Virus record (IMG/VR): IMGVR_UViG_3300012944_000001
Coordinates: 47,915 to 111,914 of that record
Length of the DNA stretch: 64,000 nucleotides
Source of the DNA: a virus
Reading direction: 5' to 3' (one strand)
Shown: in pieces, positions 55,989 to 64,000 of the stretch
Numbering within the stretch: the first letter of the stretch is position 1
Layout: each line of letters starts with the position of its first letter
Translations under genes and position numbers: made by a program
The notes under the pieces: model-generated
Seen by the model: the letters and a program-made list of their open reading frames with translations, nothing else
Told to the model about the DNA's origin: nothing
Databases searched by the model: none

Positions 55989-56053
55989 GGTCAACTCAAT
56001 GGGGTTTACAGTAATCTGTAGGCCCTTTTGAATTTATCTTACAAAGGAGGAAT

Positions 56054-56281
56054 ATGGAAATACTGAGTTGGATACTTGCAGCAATAGGTATTGTCGGAGT
56101 ATACATATCAGGAAAGAAGAACCGGTGGGGTTGGGCATTAGGCACACTCTATCAATTGCTGTGGATTGTCTATGCTTTCTTCACAGCACAGTACAGTTTT
56201 ATTATTGTTTGTATAGTCTACGCAGTAATTTATATAAAGAATTTCTTTGAATGGAGTGCAGATGAACCAGATAATTCTTGA
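56054..56281 (+). CDS. Small PnuC-like membrane protein
   Basis: This 75-residue protein behind AAAGGAGG has three close hydrophobic segments. The core GVYISGKKNRWGWALGTLYQ then LLWIVYAFFTAQY resembles the conserved part of PnuC nicotinamide riboside transporters, but full PnuC is about three times longer. It may assemble as an oligomer or only share a membrane motif. It overlaps the next gene by 20 bases. Confidence 0.7.
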   Translation: MEILSWILAAIGIVGVYISGKKNRWGWALGTLYQLLWIVYAFFTAQYSFIIVCIVYAVIYIKNFFEWSADEPDNS

Positions 56282-56936
56282 GGGTATTGTAGGATCTACC
56301 GCTTACGGGCTTGCCACTCCAGAATCCGACATTGACAAACTAGGAATTTATATCCAGCCTACAGAAGATTTCTATGGACTTAAGTTGTGGACCGAAAAGG
56401 ATTTTTCTATAGTTACAACTAATCCAGATAGAACTTTACATGAGCTGGGTAAGTTCTGTCGTCTTGCATTGAAGTGCAACCCTACAATCACAGAACTCTT
56501 ATGGATTCCGGAAGAGCTTATTACGCTTCATACTCCAGAAGGAATTCTTTTGCGTATGATGGCAAAGAACTTCCTGTCTGCCCAACTTGTCAAGGATGCG
56601 TACCTAGGCTATGCTAAGTCTCAACTGACTAGGCTAGAGGACCGAGGAGACTTCGGATCTGACCTGAAGAAGCGCACGAAGAAGCATGCCAGACACTTGC
56701 TCAGGCTCCTCAATCAGGGGTACACTCTGTATACAGAAGGGGAGTTGCCTATCAAGGTAGTCGATCCTGCTATGTACCATGAGTTTGGAGAGAAGGTAGC
56801 TGCTGATCCTAGATATGGTCGTTCAGTTCTAGAAGAATTTGAAATCAAGTGGAATAATGCAATTACTGTTCTTCCTGAATCTCCTAATAGGAATTCAATT
56901 GAGAATATTGTAAAGAGTTTTAGAAAATCTAATTGA
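56262..56936 (+). CDS. RlaP-like nucleotidyltransferase (polymerase beta superfamily)
   Basis: ATG 56262 is chosen (224 residues) because GGAG lies just upstream. The catalytic pattern is GSTAYGLATPESDID (G11-S12, D23 and D25), the hallmark of minimal polymerase-beta-type transferases. A helical C-terminal part follows (KRTKKHARHLLRLLNQGYTL). It fits the RlaP family, which is linked to RNA repair gene sets. It may add nucleotides to RNA ends. The polynucleotide kinase-phosphatase gene follows after 10 bases. Confidence 0.82.
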   Translation: MNQIILEGIVGSTAYGLATPESDIDKLGIYIQPTEDFYGLKLWTEKDFSIVTTNPDRTLHELGKFCRLALKCNPTITELLWIPEELITLHTPEGILLRMMAKNFLSAQLVKDAYLGYAKSQLTRLEDRGDFGSDLKKRTKKHARHLLRLLNQGYTLYTEGELPIKVVDPAMYHEFGEKVAADPRYGRSVLEEFEIKWNNAITVLPESPNRNSIENIVKSFRKSN

Positions 56937-56946
56937 GAGGAAAGCA

Positions 56947-57906
56947 ATGACGGAAATCTGGTTGACCAGAGGACTTCCAGCAAGCGGTAAAAGTACGTGG
57001 GCTAAGCGTATGGTCGGACACTGGAAGGACGGAGAGCAGACAATAGATCCTTCCGCCAATTTCGTTCGAGTAAACATGGATGATATTCGTGACATGTTAG
57101 GCTTCGGTTTCAGTAGCGGTACTGGTCTTGGCTGGAGTAAGGAGCTGGAGGAAACTGCTCTTAAGGTTCAGGATACGGCTATTCTTTCGGCCGTTGCTGG
57201 TGGCCATGATGTAATTGTGGACAATACGCATATTGAACAGAAGATGCCTAAGCGTATTAAGCGTCTCTTTGATGGTGAAGTCAATTTTCGTGTTAAGGAT
57301 TTCAGCCACGTGCTTTTACAGGCTTGTCTTACCCGAGATGTTCTGCGTATGGAGAAGGGCCTACCCTATGTAGGCTCCGAAGTTATTAAGAAGATGGCTA
57401 ATCGTATGAAGAATTCGAAATGGAAGTTGACCGAAGCGTGGATGAACGATGTTACTCTATCTGCTCCTTATGCGGCTATCCCGGGCACACCTAAGGCCCT
57501 CCTAGTAGATATTGATGGTACTCTGGCACGACATGACAGCCGTAGTCCTTATGACTACAGCCGTGTTGCACTCGATGGGGTGCACCAGCACATTGCGAAG
57601 CTTGTTCGCATGTATAGCGAGAAGGATTATGTAATCATCCTTCTGTCTGGACGTCCAGACATTGATAGTGTGCGTGCAGATACTGTGAGTTGGTTGAAGG
57701 ACAGGGATATTCTGTTTGATGCCTTGTACATGCGTCCGGCTGACAGACTTCAGGACAATGATGCAGATATCAAGCAGGATCTGTTTGACGAACATATTCG
57801 TAACCAGTACCGTGTGGATATGATGCTTGATGATCGTAACCGTGTAGTGCGTCGTATGCGTAAGCTGGAAATTCCGGTGCTTCAAGTTGCGGAGGGAAAT
57901 TTCTAA
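56947..57906 (+). CDS. pseT: Polynucleotide kinase-phosphatase (T4 PseT-like)
   Basis: This 319-residue protein joins an N-terminal P-loop kinase (GLPASGKST, residues 9-17) to a C-terminal HAD phosphatase (LLVDIDGTLARHD with D188 and D190, later MLDDRNRVVRRMR). Length and order match T4 Pnkp (301 residues). It removes 2',3'-cyclic or 3' phosphates and phosphorylates 5' ends, preparing cut tRNA for the RNA ligase at 14124. Confidence 0.94.
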   Translation: MTEIWLTRGLPASGKSTWAKRMVGHWKDGEQTIDPSANFVRVNMDDIRDMLGFGFSSGTGLGWSKELEETALKVQDTAILSAVAGGHDVIVDNTHIEQKMPKRIKRLFDGEVNFRVKDFSHVLLQACLTRDVLRMEKGLPYVGSEVIKKMANRMKNSKWKLTEAWMNDVTLSAPYAAIPGTPKALLVDIDGTLARHDSRSPYDYSRVALDGVHQHIAKLVRMYSEKDYVIILLSGRPDIDSVRADTVSWLKDRDILFDALYMRPADRLQDNDADIKQDLFDEHIRNQYRVDMMLDDRNRVVRRMRKLEIPVLQVAEGNF

Positions 57907-58097
57907 TGGCACATAACGAAGACGATATTTATATGCTCCAGATATTCGATGAGGGTATTTGGAAAGATGTAGATTGGACCACTAAGAAGACCGCCGCTAA
58001 AGAGGCCAAACTGTGTGCCAAGAATACTGGGAAGGCCCATAGAGTAATTAATATGAAGGCCAAAGACTATGTATACGTAGAGACTACAGTGATTTAA
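57906..58097 (+). CDS. Hypothetical protein
   Basis: A 63-residue protein is coupled by TAATG to the kinase-phosphatase gene. It is mixed alpha/beta (MLQIFDEGIWKDVDWTTKKT). No family is recognised. Confidence 0.65.
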   Translation: MAHNEDDIYMLQIFDEGIWKDVDWTTKKTAAKEAKLCAKNTGKAHRVINMKAKDYVYVETTVI

Positions 58098-58322
58098 TTG
58101 ACTATAGATGATCAGGTATATCCTTTCGTTGATGAATATGGATATACCTGGATGGATCCCAGCGGAATGATTCCGCCTCATCCCTTAGAGAAGTTTCCTG
58201 CACCCTGTTTTATATGTAATAGACTGACTAAGAGAATTGATATTGACTATCAAGGATACTTCTGTAATTCTTATGCGTGTGTACTTACTATTGACTTTGA
58301 CTGTAGAGGAATTGAAATATGA
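58098..58322 (+). CDS. Hypothetical Cys-containing protein
   Basis: A 74-residue frame begins at TTG right after the previous stop, without a clear ribosome site, so the start is uncertain. C42/C45 and C61/C66 (PCFICN...FCNSYAC) may bind zinc. Its stop overlaps the next ATG as ATGA. Confidence 0.55.
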   Translation: MTIDDQVYPFVDEYGYTWMDPSGMIPPHPLEKFPAPCFICNRLTKRIDIDYQGYFCNSYACVLTIDFDCRGIEI

Positions 58323-58489
58323 AATATGAATGGCATAATATAGTACCTATTCCTCCAAAGGAAATTGTAATTACACTTACTCCAGCAGAACTAAGTACTA
58401 TTTCCTATGCTTTACGCGATAGTTGTTTGTTCAAGGATAGTGACTTGACTAAAGCTATAGTGGCAGCAGAGATGGCAAAAGATGACTAA
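58319..58489 (+). CDS. Hypothetical small protein
   Basis: This 56-residue protein (MKYEWHNIVPIPPKEIVITL...) is coupled by ATGA to the previous gene and overlaps the next by 8 bases. TPAELSTISYALRDSCLF looks like a short helical motif. No family is recognised. Confidence 0.6.
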   Translation: MKYEWHNIVPIPPKEIVITLTPAELSTISYALRDSCLFKDSDLTKAIVAAEMAKDD

Positions 58490-58811
58490 ACTAAGACAGA
58501 ACAAGCGATGGTCTTATGACAAATTCACGGATGATGCCAATGTAGTATGGAATATACATAAGAAAGAGGCGTGTATAGGAGAGAATTGTACTATTCACAA
58601 TCCTTCAGATCATCCACTAAAAGATGCGTCTATTATTATTCGTTCCGATCCGTATAAGTACGGTCTGATAGAGAGAATATGCTCTCACCGTATTGGACAC
58701 GGAGATCCTGATAGTGTAGCCTTCTACGCAAGACAGGGCGCACATGGCATGGGGGTACACGGATGTGACGGTTGCTGTAATGGTACCTACGAAGAGATTT
58801 TATATATTTAG
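58482..58811 (+). CDS. Hypothetical Cys/His-rich protein
   Basis: A 109-residue protein contains C32, C37, H40 and H45, then C68, H70, H74 and a CDGCC cluster near the C-terminus. Metal binding is likely. No nuclease signature is complete. It is the end of an overlapping gene run. Confidence 0.65.
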   Translation: MTKLRQNKRWSYDKFTDDANVVWNIHKKEACIGENCTIHNPSDHPLKDASIIIRSDPYKYGLIERICSHRIGHGDPDSVAFYARQGAHGMGVHGCDGCCNGTYEEILYI

Positions 58812-58820
58812 GAGATTAAA

Positions 58821-59006
58821 ATGAGTACGGCACCAATGCCCGATCCTTTTGAAGGTGATTGGACTCCTGAGCTGGAAGAGGATGTTCGTTCCGCGTTTGA
58901 TGGACTCCCCTTTGAGCTTTTGGACGACGATCTTATAGAGCAGGAAGTCGCTGGTTTTGCTGAACGTCTTGCTCAATCACCTGACGGAGTAGATCCTTTT
59001 GCTTAA
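58821..59006 (+). CDS. Small acidic protein
   Basis: This 61-residue protein (MSTAPMPDPFEGDWTPELEE...) is very acidic and follows TAGGAG. It overlaps the next frame by 8 bases. No family is recognised. Confidence 0.65.
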   Translation: MSTAPMPDPFEGDWTPELEEDVRSAFDGLPFELLDDDLIEQEVAGFAERLAQSPDGVDPFA

Positions 59007-59451
59007 AGGAGAGTTAAGTTCAGAAACTCTTCCACGTGTATATGTGGTATTCGAAAATTTAATAGGTCTATTGCCTAATGCCAAAGACCGAACCGCAGAA
59101 TTGTTGGCGCGGAAAAGGAAGAAATGGGAGCAGGCAATAGACTATTATCAATTGAATATCAAAACTTCACAGGGATTACGGGATTTATATTGGAGACAAC
59201 ACTTTAGGGTGGATGTTATTACCTTTATAGATCCCGGTTTTGTTTCTGCTATTCGGGACAAATTAAATAGCCGTAGTCTCTTATTCGGAGACGTACACTA
59301 TTACGACACAGAATTGCTATTAGCAGATCTTACCTATGATCCTGCCATCCTTGCCGTGCTGGATCCTGATCCAAAGCATGTGCTACTGTGGGGCAGCAAG
59401 GGGAGATACTGTGCATCAGATCAGTTCAATCTCATTAACTTACTGGCTTAG
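58999..59451 (+). CDS. Hypothetical protein
   Basis: A 150-residue protein starts at TTG 58999 with GGAG 9 bases upstream inside the previous gene; no better start exists before residue 16. It is helical then beta-rich (KRKKWEQAIDYYQLNIKTSQ). It lies directly before the helicase gene and may be a replication accessory protein. Confidence 0.65.
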   Translation: MLKGELSSETLPRVYVVFENLIGLLPNAKDRTAELLARKRKKWEQAIDYYQLNIKTSQGLRDLYWRQHFRVDVITFIDPGFVSAIRDKLNSRSLLFGDVHYYDTELLLADLTYDPAILAVLDPDPKHVLLWGSKGRYCASDQFNLINLLA

Positions 59452-59459
59452 GAGGCATT

Positions 59460-60728
59460 TTGGCGACCACATTCAATGTTGAGAAATTGTTTGTTTCTAA
59501 GATTATTCAGGATGGAAATCTGACAGAGGTCGCAGACGTTCCTCCTTACTTTCTCAATGATCCAGATTATAGAAATGCTTTTGAGTATATTCGTAAATAC
59601 TATGCAGACATTGGATCAGTACCTACTCTCAGAGTATTCCTGTCTGACTGTCCTAGGATCTCTCTTGTAGAAGTTCCGGAATCCTGGATAGATATCAAGA
59701 GAAGATTGGAACGCCAGTATATTGCGGGAGTTCTATCAGAGAATCTTGATAAATTCAACGATGCATTTGAGGAAGGGGACATTGATGCTGCGGTAAACTT
59801 TCTCGGTATCACTGTCTCCAAGGTACATACAGCAATTCCTAATAGCCGCGACGTGGATGTCTCAAAGAACGGTGATGAGAGGCTTGCACGGTACCTAGAA
59901 CGGAAGAACAACCCAGGTACCCTAGTCGGTGTCCCCACCGGTTTTCCAACGATCGACAGAGCCACACAGGGCCTTCAACCCGGTCAGCTTGTTACTTTGA
60001 CAGGTCTGGCCAAGGCTAGTAAATCCACGCTGGCTATGCGTATCGCCATGTCTGTACAGGAATCAGGAAAGCGTGTACTGTATCTCACGTACGAACAGAC
60101 TGTAGAGGAACAAGAGCGTAGGCTTGATGCCTATCGCGCGGGCTTCAATGACAACCTTCTTAACAGTGGAAATATTGATGATGACAATTGGCGGAAACTA
60201 CAAGAGGCAGTTCACATAACTGAGAATTTGCCTCCTATGACTATCTCTGAAGACTGTATGACTGTCACAGCCATTGGTGCAAAGATCGATGTCATCAAAC
60301 CCGATATCGTCATTGTTGATGGTGTATATATGATGGAGGACGAAAATGGTGCGGATCGTGGCAGTGCCATGGCCCTTGCCAATATCGTGTCAGGGTTGAA
60401 GTTCTTGGCCATGCGACGTAGTATCTGTGTGCTGGCTGTAACGCAGTCCACACCAGCACGTACTAAGGGCGAAGTTCTTAACAACGATTCCATCATGGGT
60501 AGCCGTGCATTTATTCAGTATTCCAATACTGTAATCGGCATTGAGCGTACTGAAGATAATCGCATGCGAAAGGTTAAGATTCTTCTTTCCCGTTCTTGCG
60601 CTCCTTGTGAGATCGTGCTACTGTTTGACTACGATACTGGCCAGTTTGTAGAGCTGGAAGATTTCGATATGGACGATGCTATCGACAGGGAGTTAGCGGA
60701 TGAGGAAGAATTCGATAACAATTTCTAA
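59460..60728 (+). CDS. dnaB: DnaB-like replicative helicase
   Basis: This 422-residue protein starts at TTG behind AGGAGG. It has an N-terminal helical domain and a RecA-like ATPase with Walker A GLAKASKST (K188), Walker B DIVIVDGVYM, and the DnaB H4-type segment with MGSRAFIQYSN. The tail is acidic. It unwinds the fork and recruits primase. The primase gene overlaps its 3' end by 29 bases. Confidence 0.92.
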   Translation: MATTFNVEKLFVSKIIQDGNLTEVADVPPYFLNDPDYRNAFEYIRKYYADIGSVPTLRVFLSDCPRISLVEVPESWIDIKRRLERQYIAGVLSENLDKFNDAFEEGDIDAAVNFLGITVSKVHTAIPNSRDVDVSKNGDERLARYLERKNNPGTLVGVPTGFPTIDRATQGLQPGQLVTLTGLAKASKSTLAMRIAMSVQESGKRVLYLTYEQTVEEQERRLDAYRAGFNDNLLNSGNIDDDNWRKLQEAVHITENLPPMTISEDCMTVTAIGAKIDVIKPDIVIVDGVYMMEDENGADRGSAMALANIVSGLKFLAMRRSICVLAVTQSTPARTKGEVLNNDSIMGSRAFIQYSNTVIGIERTEDNRMRKVKILLSRSCAPCEIVLLFDYDTGQFVELEDFDMDDAIDRELADEEEFDNNF

Positions 60729-61689
60729 AGGATGGTCTGGTACTCCGATTCCTTCGGATGTATTAAGCTGTTTAGAGGATTTGGAAATCGATATCATCCG
60801 AACTACTTCTTATGAAGCTTGGGCCATTTGTCCGGGACATTACTCTCGCGTTGGGCGCAAGAATGTACGTCCGGACAAATGGTCTGTCAATCTAGAAACA
60901 GGGCAACATAGTTGCTTTAGTTGTGGTTTTCGTGGTTCATTCGTTTACCTAGTCCAGGAGGTCAAAGGATATGATCGGCATGACGCAGAGCAGTGGGTCC
61001 GTAGTCGTGGTGGAGTCCAACGATTACGACGAATTCTGGCTGATTCCGCGAGGAGGGCTTCACATCTCCAAGGAGACTCGGGGATACAACCCTGGAATGA
61101 AGCTCGACTGGCGTTCTTCACTGATCCGCCAGACTCCGCACGACTGGCACGAGGAGTTTCTTCGGGAGCGGTAGAACATTACGGCGTCCTATGGGATTCT
61201 AAAGAAGATAACTGGATTCTCCCCATACGTAGTCCAGAAACTGGGCAACTATGGGGACTCCAGGAAAAAGGGAAAGGTTGGTTCTGTAATAAACCCACAA
61301 GAGTTAGAAAATCAGAAACGCTATTTGGAATTGAATCTTTCCAGAGTAAGACCGCAATCCTCTTGGAAAGTCCGCTTGATTGTCTGCGGCTTTATGCTGC
61401 TGGCGTGTATGGTGGACTTTCTTCTTTCGGTGTAAATGTATCTGATGCTCAATTGGATATGCTATTTGATAGAGCAGAAGAGGTAATATTTGCTCTAGAT
61501 AATGATGAAGCCGGATTAAAAAAGATGTGGGATTTGCGTAATAGATATCTTCGTAGTGGTAGAAGAATTAAATTTATAAACTATTCACACATTCCTTGGG
61601 CCAAGGATCTTGGTACTGAGGGAGTAACAGATGAAGATATCCACACAGCTATTCAAACAGCAAGAAATATGATATCGTTTCGACCATGA
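60700..61689 (+). CDS. DNA primase (zinc finger plus TOPRIM)
   Basis: This 329-residue protein has a CHC2-type zinc site (C44, H47, C72, C75) and a TOPRIM domain with LLESPLDCLRLYAAG and the metal motif ALDNDEAG. It is shorter than DnaG and lacks a helicase-binding domain. It makes RNA primers for the lagging strand. Its start lies inside the helicase gene. Confidence 0.92.
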   Translation: MRKNSITISKGWSGTPIPSDVLSCLEDLEIDIIRTTSYEAWAICPGHYSRVGRKNVRPDKWSVNLETGQHSCFSCGFRGSFVYLVQEVKGYDRHDAEQWVRSRGGVQRLRRILADSARRASHLQGDSGIQPWNEARLAFFTDPPDSARLARGVSSGAVEHYGVLWDSKEDNWILPIRSPETGQLWGLQEKGKGWFCNKPTRVRKSETLFGIESFQSKTAILLESPLDCLRLYAAGVYGGLSSFGVNVSDAQLDMLFDRAEEVIFALDNDEAGLKKMWDLRNRYLRSGRRIKFINYSHIPWAKDLGTEGVTDEDIHTAIQTARNMISFRP

Positions 61690-63257
61690 CTTTTACCGGA
61701 GAATTAAGGCGATACCAAGAACAGGCAAAAGCCCTCATCACACAACGTGAGAGGGCTTTGCTTGCGTTGGACTTAGGTACAGGGAAAACAATCGTATCTA
61801 TTGCGGCTATAGAAGAATTAAGAGAGGCAGGGAAGATTAAATGTGCACTTCTGATTATGAGCAGCAGCCTGACAAAGCAGTGGGAACAGAAAATTCAGGA
61901 ATTTACGGATTCCTCTGTGAGGATAGTAGACGGCTCTACCTTACCGAAGAAACGATTGAGTATCTACGAAGAAATTTTGTCAGCGCCTCCCGATTATATG
62001 ATTATGGGTTTACGTCAAGCAGTCTCGGATATGCCGTTCATACAAAAGCTGAATCCAGATCTTGTTCTTGTGGACGAAGTAACGAACATAAAGAACTTCG
62101 GTACTCAACAAACTAAAGCCATTAAGAAAATAAAATCTAGGTATCGCATAGGTTTAACTGCTGAACCAGTAGAGAATGGTAAGGCGGAAGAACTATTTTC
62201 TATTATGCAATGGATAGATGATTCGGTATTAGGTAATTGGAGAGAGTTCGAAAGTAATTATATTACTCGTAATTCTTATAACATCATTACAGGTTATAAG
62301 AATATGCCCGAATTAAATAACAGGTTAATGGATGCCTGTATATCAAAGAGAAGAACTGATCCTGATGTGGCAGAATTCATGCCAACCGTTGAAGAATACA
62401 ATTGCTATGTGGAGATGGATGATGTTACCGCAAAAATCTATAAACAAATTGCCCGAGAACTTTATGGAGAACTTAGATCCGCAGATCCGCAAGCGAGTAG
62501 AGAACTTGCTAGCTACTATTCAGGTGAGCGAGATTCCAATATTGACAGCACAGGACTGGGTAAGATTACCTCCCGTCTTCTCGCCTGTCAGCTCTTACTA
62601 GATGATCCATCCCTCTTAGAAGCCTCTGCACGGGCCTACAACGACCCAGAAAATCCTATGGGTAGTCGGTATGCCTCTCAGCTCTTAGAAGCTGGCAGAC
62701 TGTCTCCTAGCGGCACTCACGGGGCCAAACTGAGTGCCTGTGTGGAGCTGGTAGAAGAATACATGGCGGCTGATCCCGAACATAAGGTAATTGTCTTTGC
62801 TCGATTTAAAGGCGTTCTCCCATTGTTGAGAGACCGCCTATCTACCTATAATCCTGTCCTATTTACTGGAGACTTAAATGGAAAACAACGAGGAGAAGCA
62901 ATATTTCGATTTACAAACGACCCTGACACTAGACTTTTCCTATCCTCAGACGCAGGAGGATATGGAGTGGATTTGTGGTGCGCTAGCCACCTTCTTAACT
63001 ATGACTTACCGAACTCTTCGGGAGCGTTCAAACAAAGAAATGGACGACACGTGCGAGCTTCGTCTAAATTCCGGAAAGTCTACATCGACAATCTCATTGT
63101 CAGCGGGTCCATCGAAGAATACCAACTCACAAGACTCAAATACAAAGCCAGAGTAGCCAACGCAGTACTGACTGGAATGTCAGACGTGCATGGTAAAGTA
63201 ACTAATGATGCCAAGAGCTTGACGAAGTTTTTGGAAAACTATTTGGAGAATAAATGA
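61686..63257 (+). CDS. SNF2/DEAD-type helicase
   Basis: This 523-residue protein has superfamily 2 motifs: Walker A LGTGKT (K34), motif II DEVT (D130-E131), motif III-like GLTAEPVENGKAEELF, and the C-terminal VDLWCASHLLNYDLPNSSGA and QRNGRHVRASSKF. It is of the SNF2 type used in phage replication or recombination. It overlaps the primase stop and the next start by 4 bases each. Confidence 0.92.
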   Translation: MTFTGELRRYQEQAKALITQRERALLALDLGTGKTIVSIAAIEELREAGKIKCALLIMSSSLTKQWEQKIQEFTDSSVRIVDGSTLPKKRLSIYEEILSAPPDYMIMGLRQAVSDMPFIQKLNPDLVLVDEVTNIKNFGTQQTKAIKKIKSRYRIGLTAEPVENGKAEELFSIMQWIDDSVLGNWREFESNYITRNSYNIITGYKNMPELNNRLMDACISKRRTDPDVAEFMPTVEEYNCYVEMDDVTAKIYKQIARELYGELRSADPQASRELASYYSGERDSNIDSTGLGKITSRLLACQLLLDDPSLLEASARAYNDPENPMGSRYASQLLEAGRLSPSGTHGAKLSACVELVEEYMAADPEHKVIVFARFKGVLPLLRDRLSTYNPVLFTGDLNGKQRGEAIFRFTNDPDTRLFLSSDAGGYGVDLWCASHLLNYDLPNSSGAFKQRNGRHVRASSKFRKVYIDNLIVSGSIEEYQLTRLKYKARVANAVLTGMSDVHGKVTNDAKSLTKFLENYLENK

Positions 63258-63823
63258 CAAACGCCTTTGAAGGAATACAGTTTCGCTCCCGTAGAAATAC
63301 TTTTGTCGCATTTAATGAGGAGCCCTATGAAGACTGGCAAGACATGCCCCTTTTCTGGACAACTACGGTGTTCTCTTCTGGTACACAGTTTAGAGTGACA
63401 CCGGTAGATCAGTTTGAGGTATTAGCCAGCGGTTCCGGAGAAAATTTTACAGAAAGATTCATGACTAAGACTAAAGCTATGGAACGAGCTTCCAAAATGC
63501 TTTCTGATGGTCAAAATGTAAGTATAAAGGTTGTGGACAAAACCCCAGATATAACTACACGATTATTTAATAGTAATGTGCAGTTTTGTGCAGTAGGCAC
63601 TGAAGTTTGGAGATCTATCAACTATATAAATCTGGCTAATATTACTGGTCCAGTAACTTTCAGAGTTCGTCCAGACCATCATTTTCAAGTAGTGTTCTCT
63701 AATCCACTACAGAACGCCACTATTGATTTTGATGACGTGAACAGACTAGCCAAGTATGTGGAGTCCAAGATTCGCACAGGCACATACGATTTCACAGTAA
63801 AGGCAATTAAATATGGTGTCTAA
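63254..63823 (+). CDS. Hypothetical protein
   Basis: A 189-residue protein is coupled by ATGA to the helicase gene. It seems to have two related beta-rich halves (FRVTPVDQFEVLAS... and FRVRPDHHFQVVFS...), each followed by a helix, which suggests an internal duplication. No family is recognised. Confidence 0.7.
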   Translation: MTNAFEGIQFRSRRNTFVAFNEEPYEDWQDMPLFWTTTVFSSGTQFRVTPVDQFEVLASGSGENFTERFMTKTKAMERASKMLSDGQNVSIKVVDKTPDITTRLFNSNVQFCAVGTEVWRSINYINLANITGPVTFRVRPDHHFQVVFSNPLQNATIDFDDVNRLAKYVESKIRTGTYDFTVKAIKYGV

Positions 63824-64000
63824 TATCTCTATTAAAACTAAAACCGCAGCCTATTTATTGCTCAAGAAAGAAATTGAGCAGAAGAAGGCTCAGCAAGAGC
63901 AGTTGAAGAAGGAATTGGAGCCCTATCTTCTGGCGGCAGAGACTAACGCTAGAGGTTCCCATGTGCTAGCGTTTGATACTCCGCTGGAAGTCAATGGACA
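63813..64000 (+). CDS. Hypothetical protein, partial (runs off the right edge)
   Basis: The frame opens at ATG 63813 inside the previous gene (a GTG at 63816 is also possible) and remains open to the edge. The visible 62 residues start MVSNISIKTKTAAYLLLKKE, then a charged helix and HVLAFDTPLEVNG. The family cannot be assigned. Confidence 0.6.
   Translation, partial: MVSNISIKTKTAAYLLLKKEIEQKKAQQEQLKKELEPYLLAAETNARGSHVLAFDTPLEVNG

Noticed and set aside
1-64000. CRISPR array, integrase or attachment site
   Set aside because: I saw no regularly spaced direct repeats, no tyrosine or serine recombinase and no duplicated tRNA end that would mark an attachment site.

Overview
The window is a stretch of a tailed, contractile-tail (myovirus) bacteriophage genome. 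The evidence is a terminase large subunit, portal, scaffold and major capsid protein, a tail sheath and tube, a tape measure, a T4/P2-type baseplate set and a replication block. Base composition is AT-leaning. Many genes are small, use ATG/GTG/TTG starts behind strong GGAGG sites, and overlap as TAATG or ATGA. The mix of Ro60 protein, a large tRNA set, RNA ligase and polynucleotide kinase-phosphatase recalls large myoviruses of Actinobacteria such as mycobacteriophage Bxz1, but the host cannot be fixed from this sequence.

Layout. 1-780: leftward genes, including an HNH endonuclease. 874-1721: a strong rightward promoter followed by a ribbon-helix-helix regulator and three small genes. 1800-13650: an RNA-rich region with 29 recognisable tRNA genes that together cover all 20 amino acids, one aberrant tRNA-like gene, structured spacers between tRNAs and many very small proteins (zinc ribbons, KOW-like barrels, a thioredoxin). 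In its middle (6584-8960) five tandem Y-RNA-like genes lie directly upstream of a Ro60 (TROVE plus vWA) gene. 13888-19186: RNA ligase, a membrane-anchored coiled coil, a metallophosphatase, a MazG-like protein and small genes. 19291-29971: packaging and head genes, with an Acb2-like cyclic-nucleotide sponge among them. 29984-34105: two beta-helix fibres sharing an N-terminal module. 34130-51991: tail and baseplate, with a probable +1 programmed frameshift in the tail assembly chaperone. 52003-64000: a bidirectional terminator, a second copy of the left promoter in inverted orientation, then replication and RNA-repair genes (RlaP-like nucleotidyltransferase, polynucleotide kinase-phosphatase, DnaC-like loader, DnaB-like helicase, primase, SNF2-like helicase).

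How it fits together. The phage appears to carry its own translation-support and RNA-maintenance kit: tRNAs for every amino acid, a 5' kinase/3' phosphatase plus ligase able to reseal cut tRNAs, an RlaP-type enzyme, and a Ro60 protein with five candidate Y RNAs, two of which carry tRNA-like modules in permuted order. The Ro60/Y-RNA cluster is the most unusual system here. It is supported by compensatory changes between the five units: both helices are kept although their sequences differ, while the internal-loop bases stay constant.
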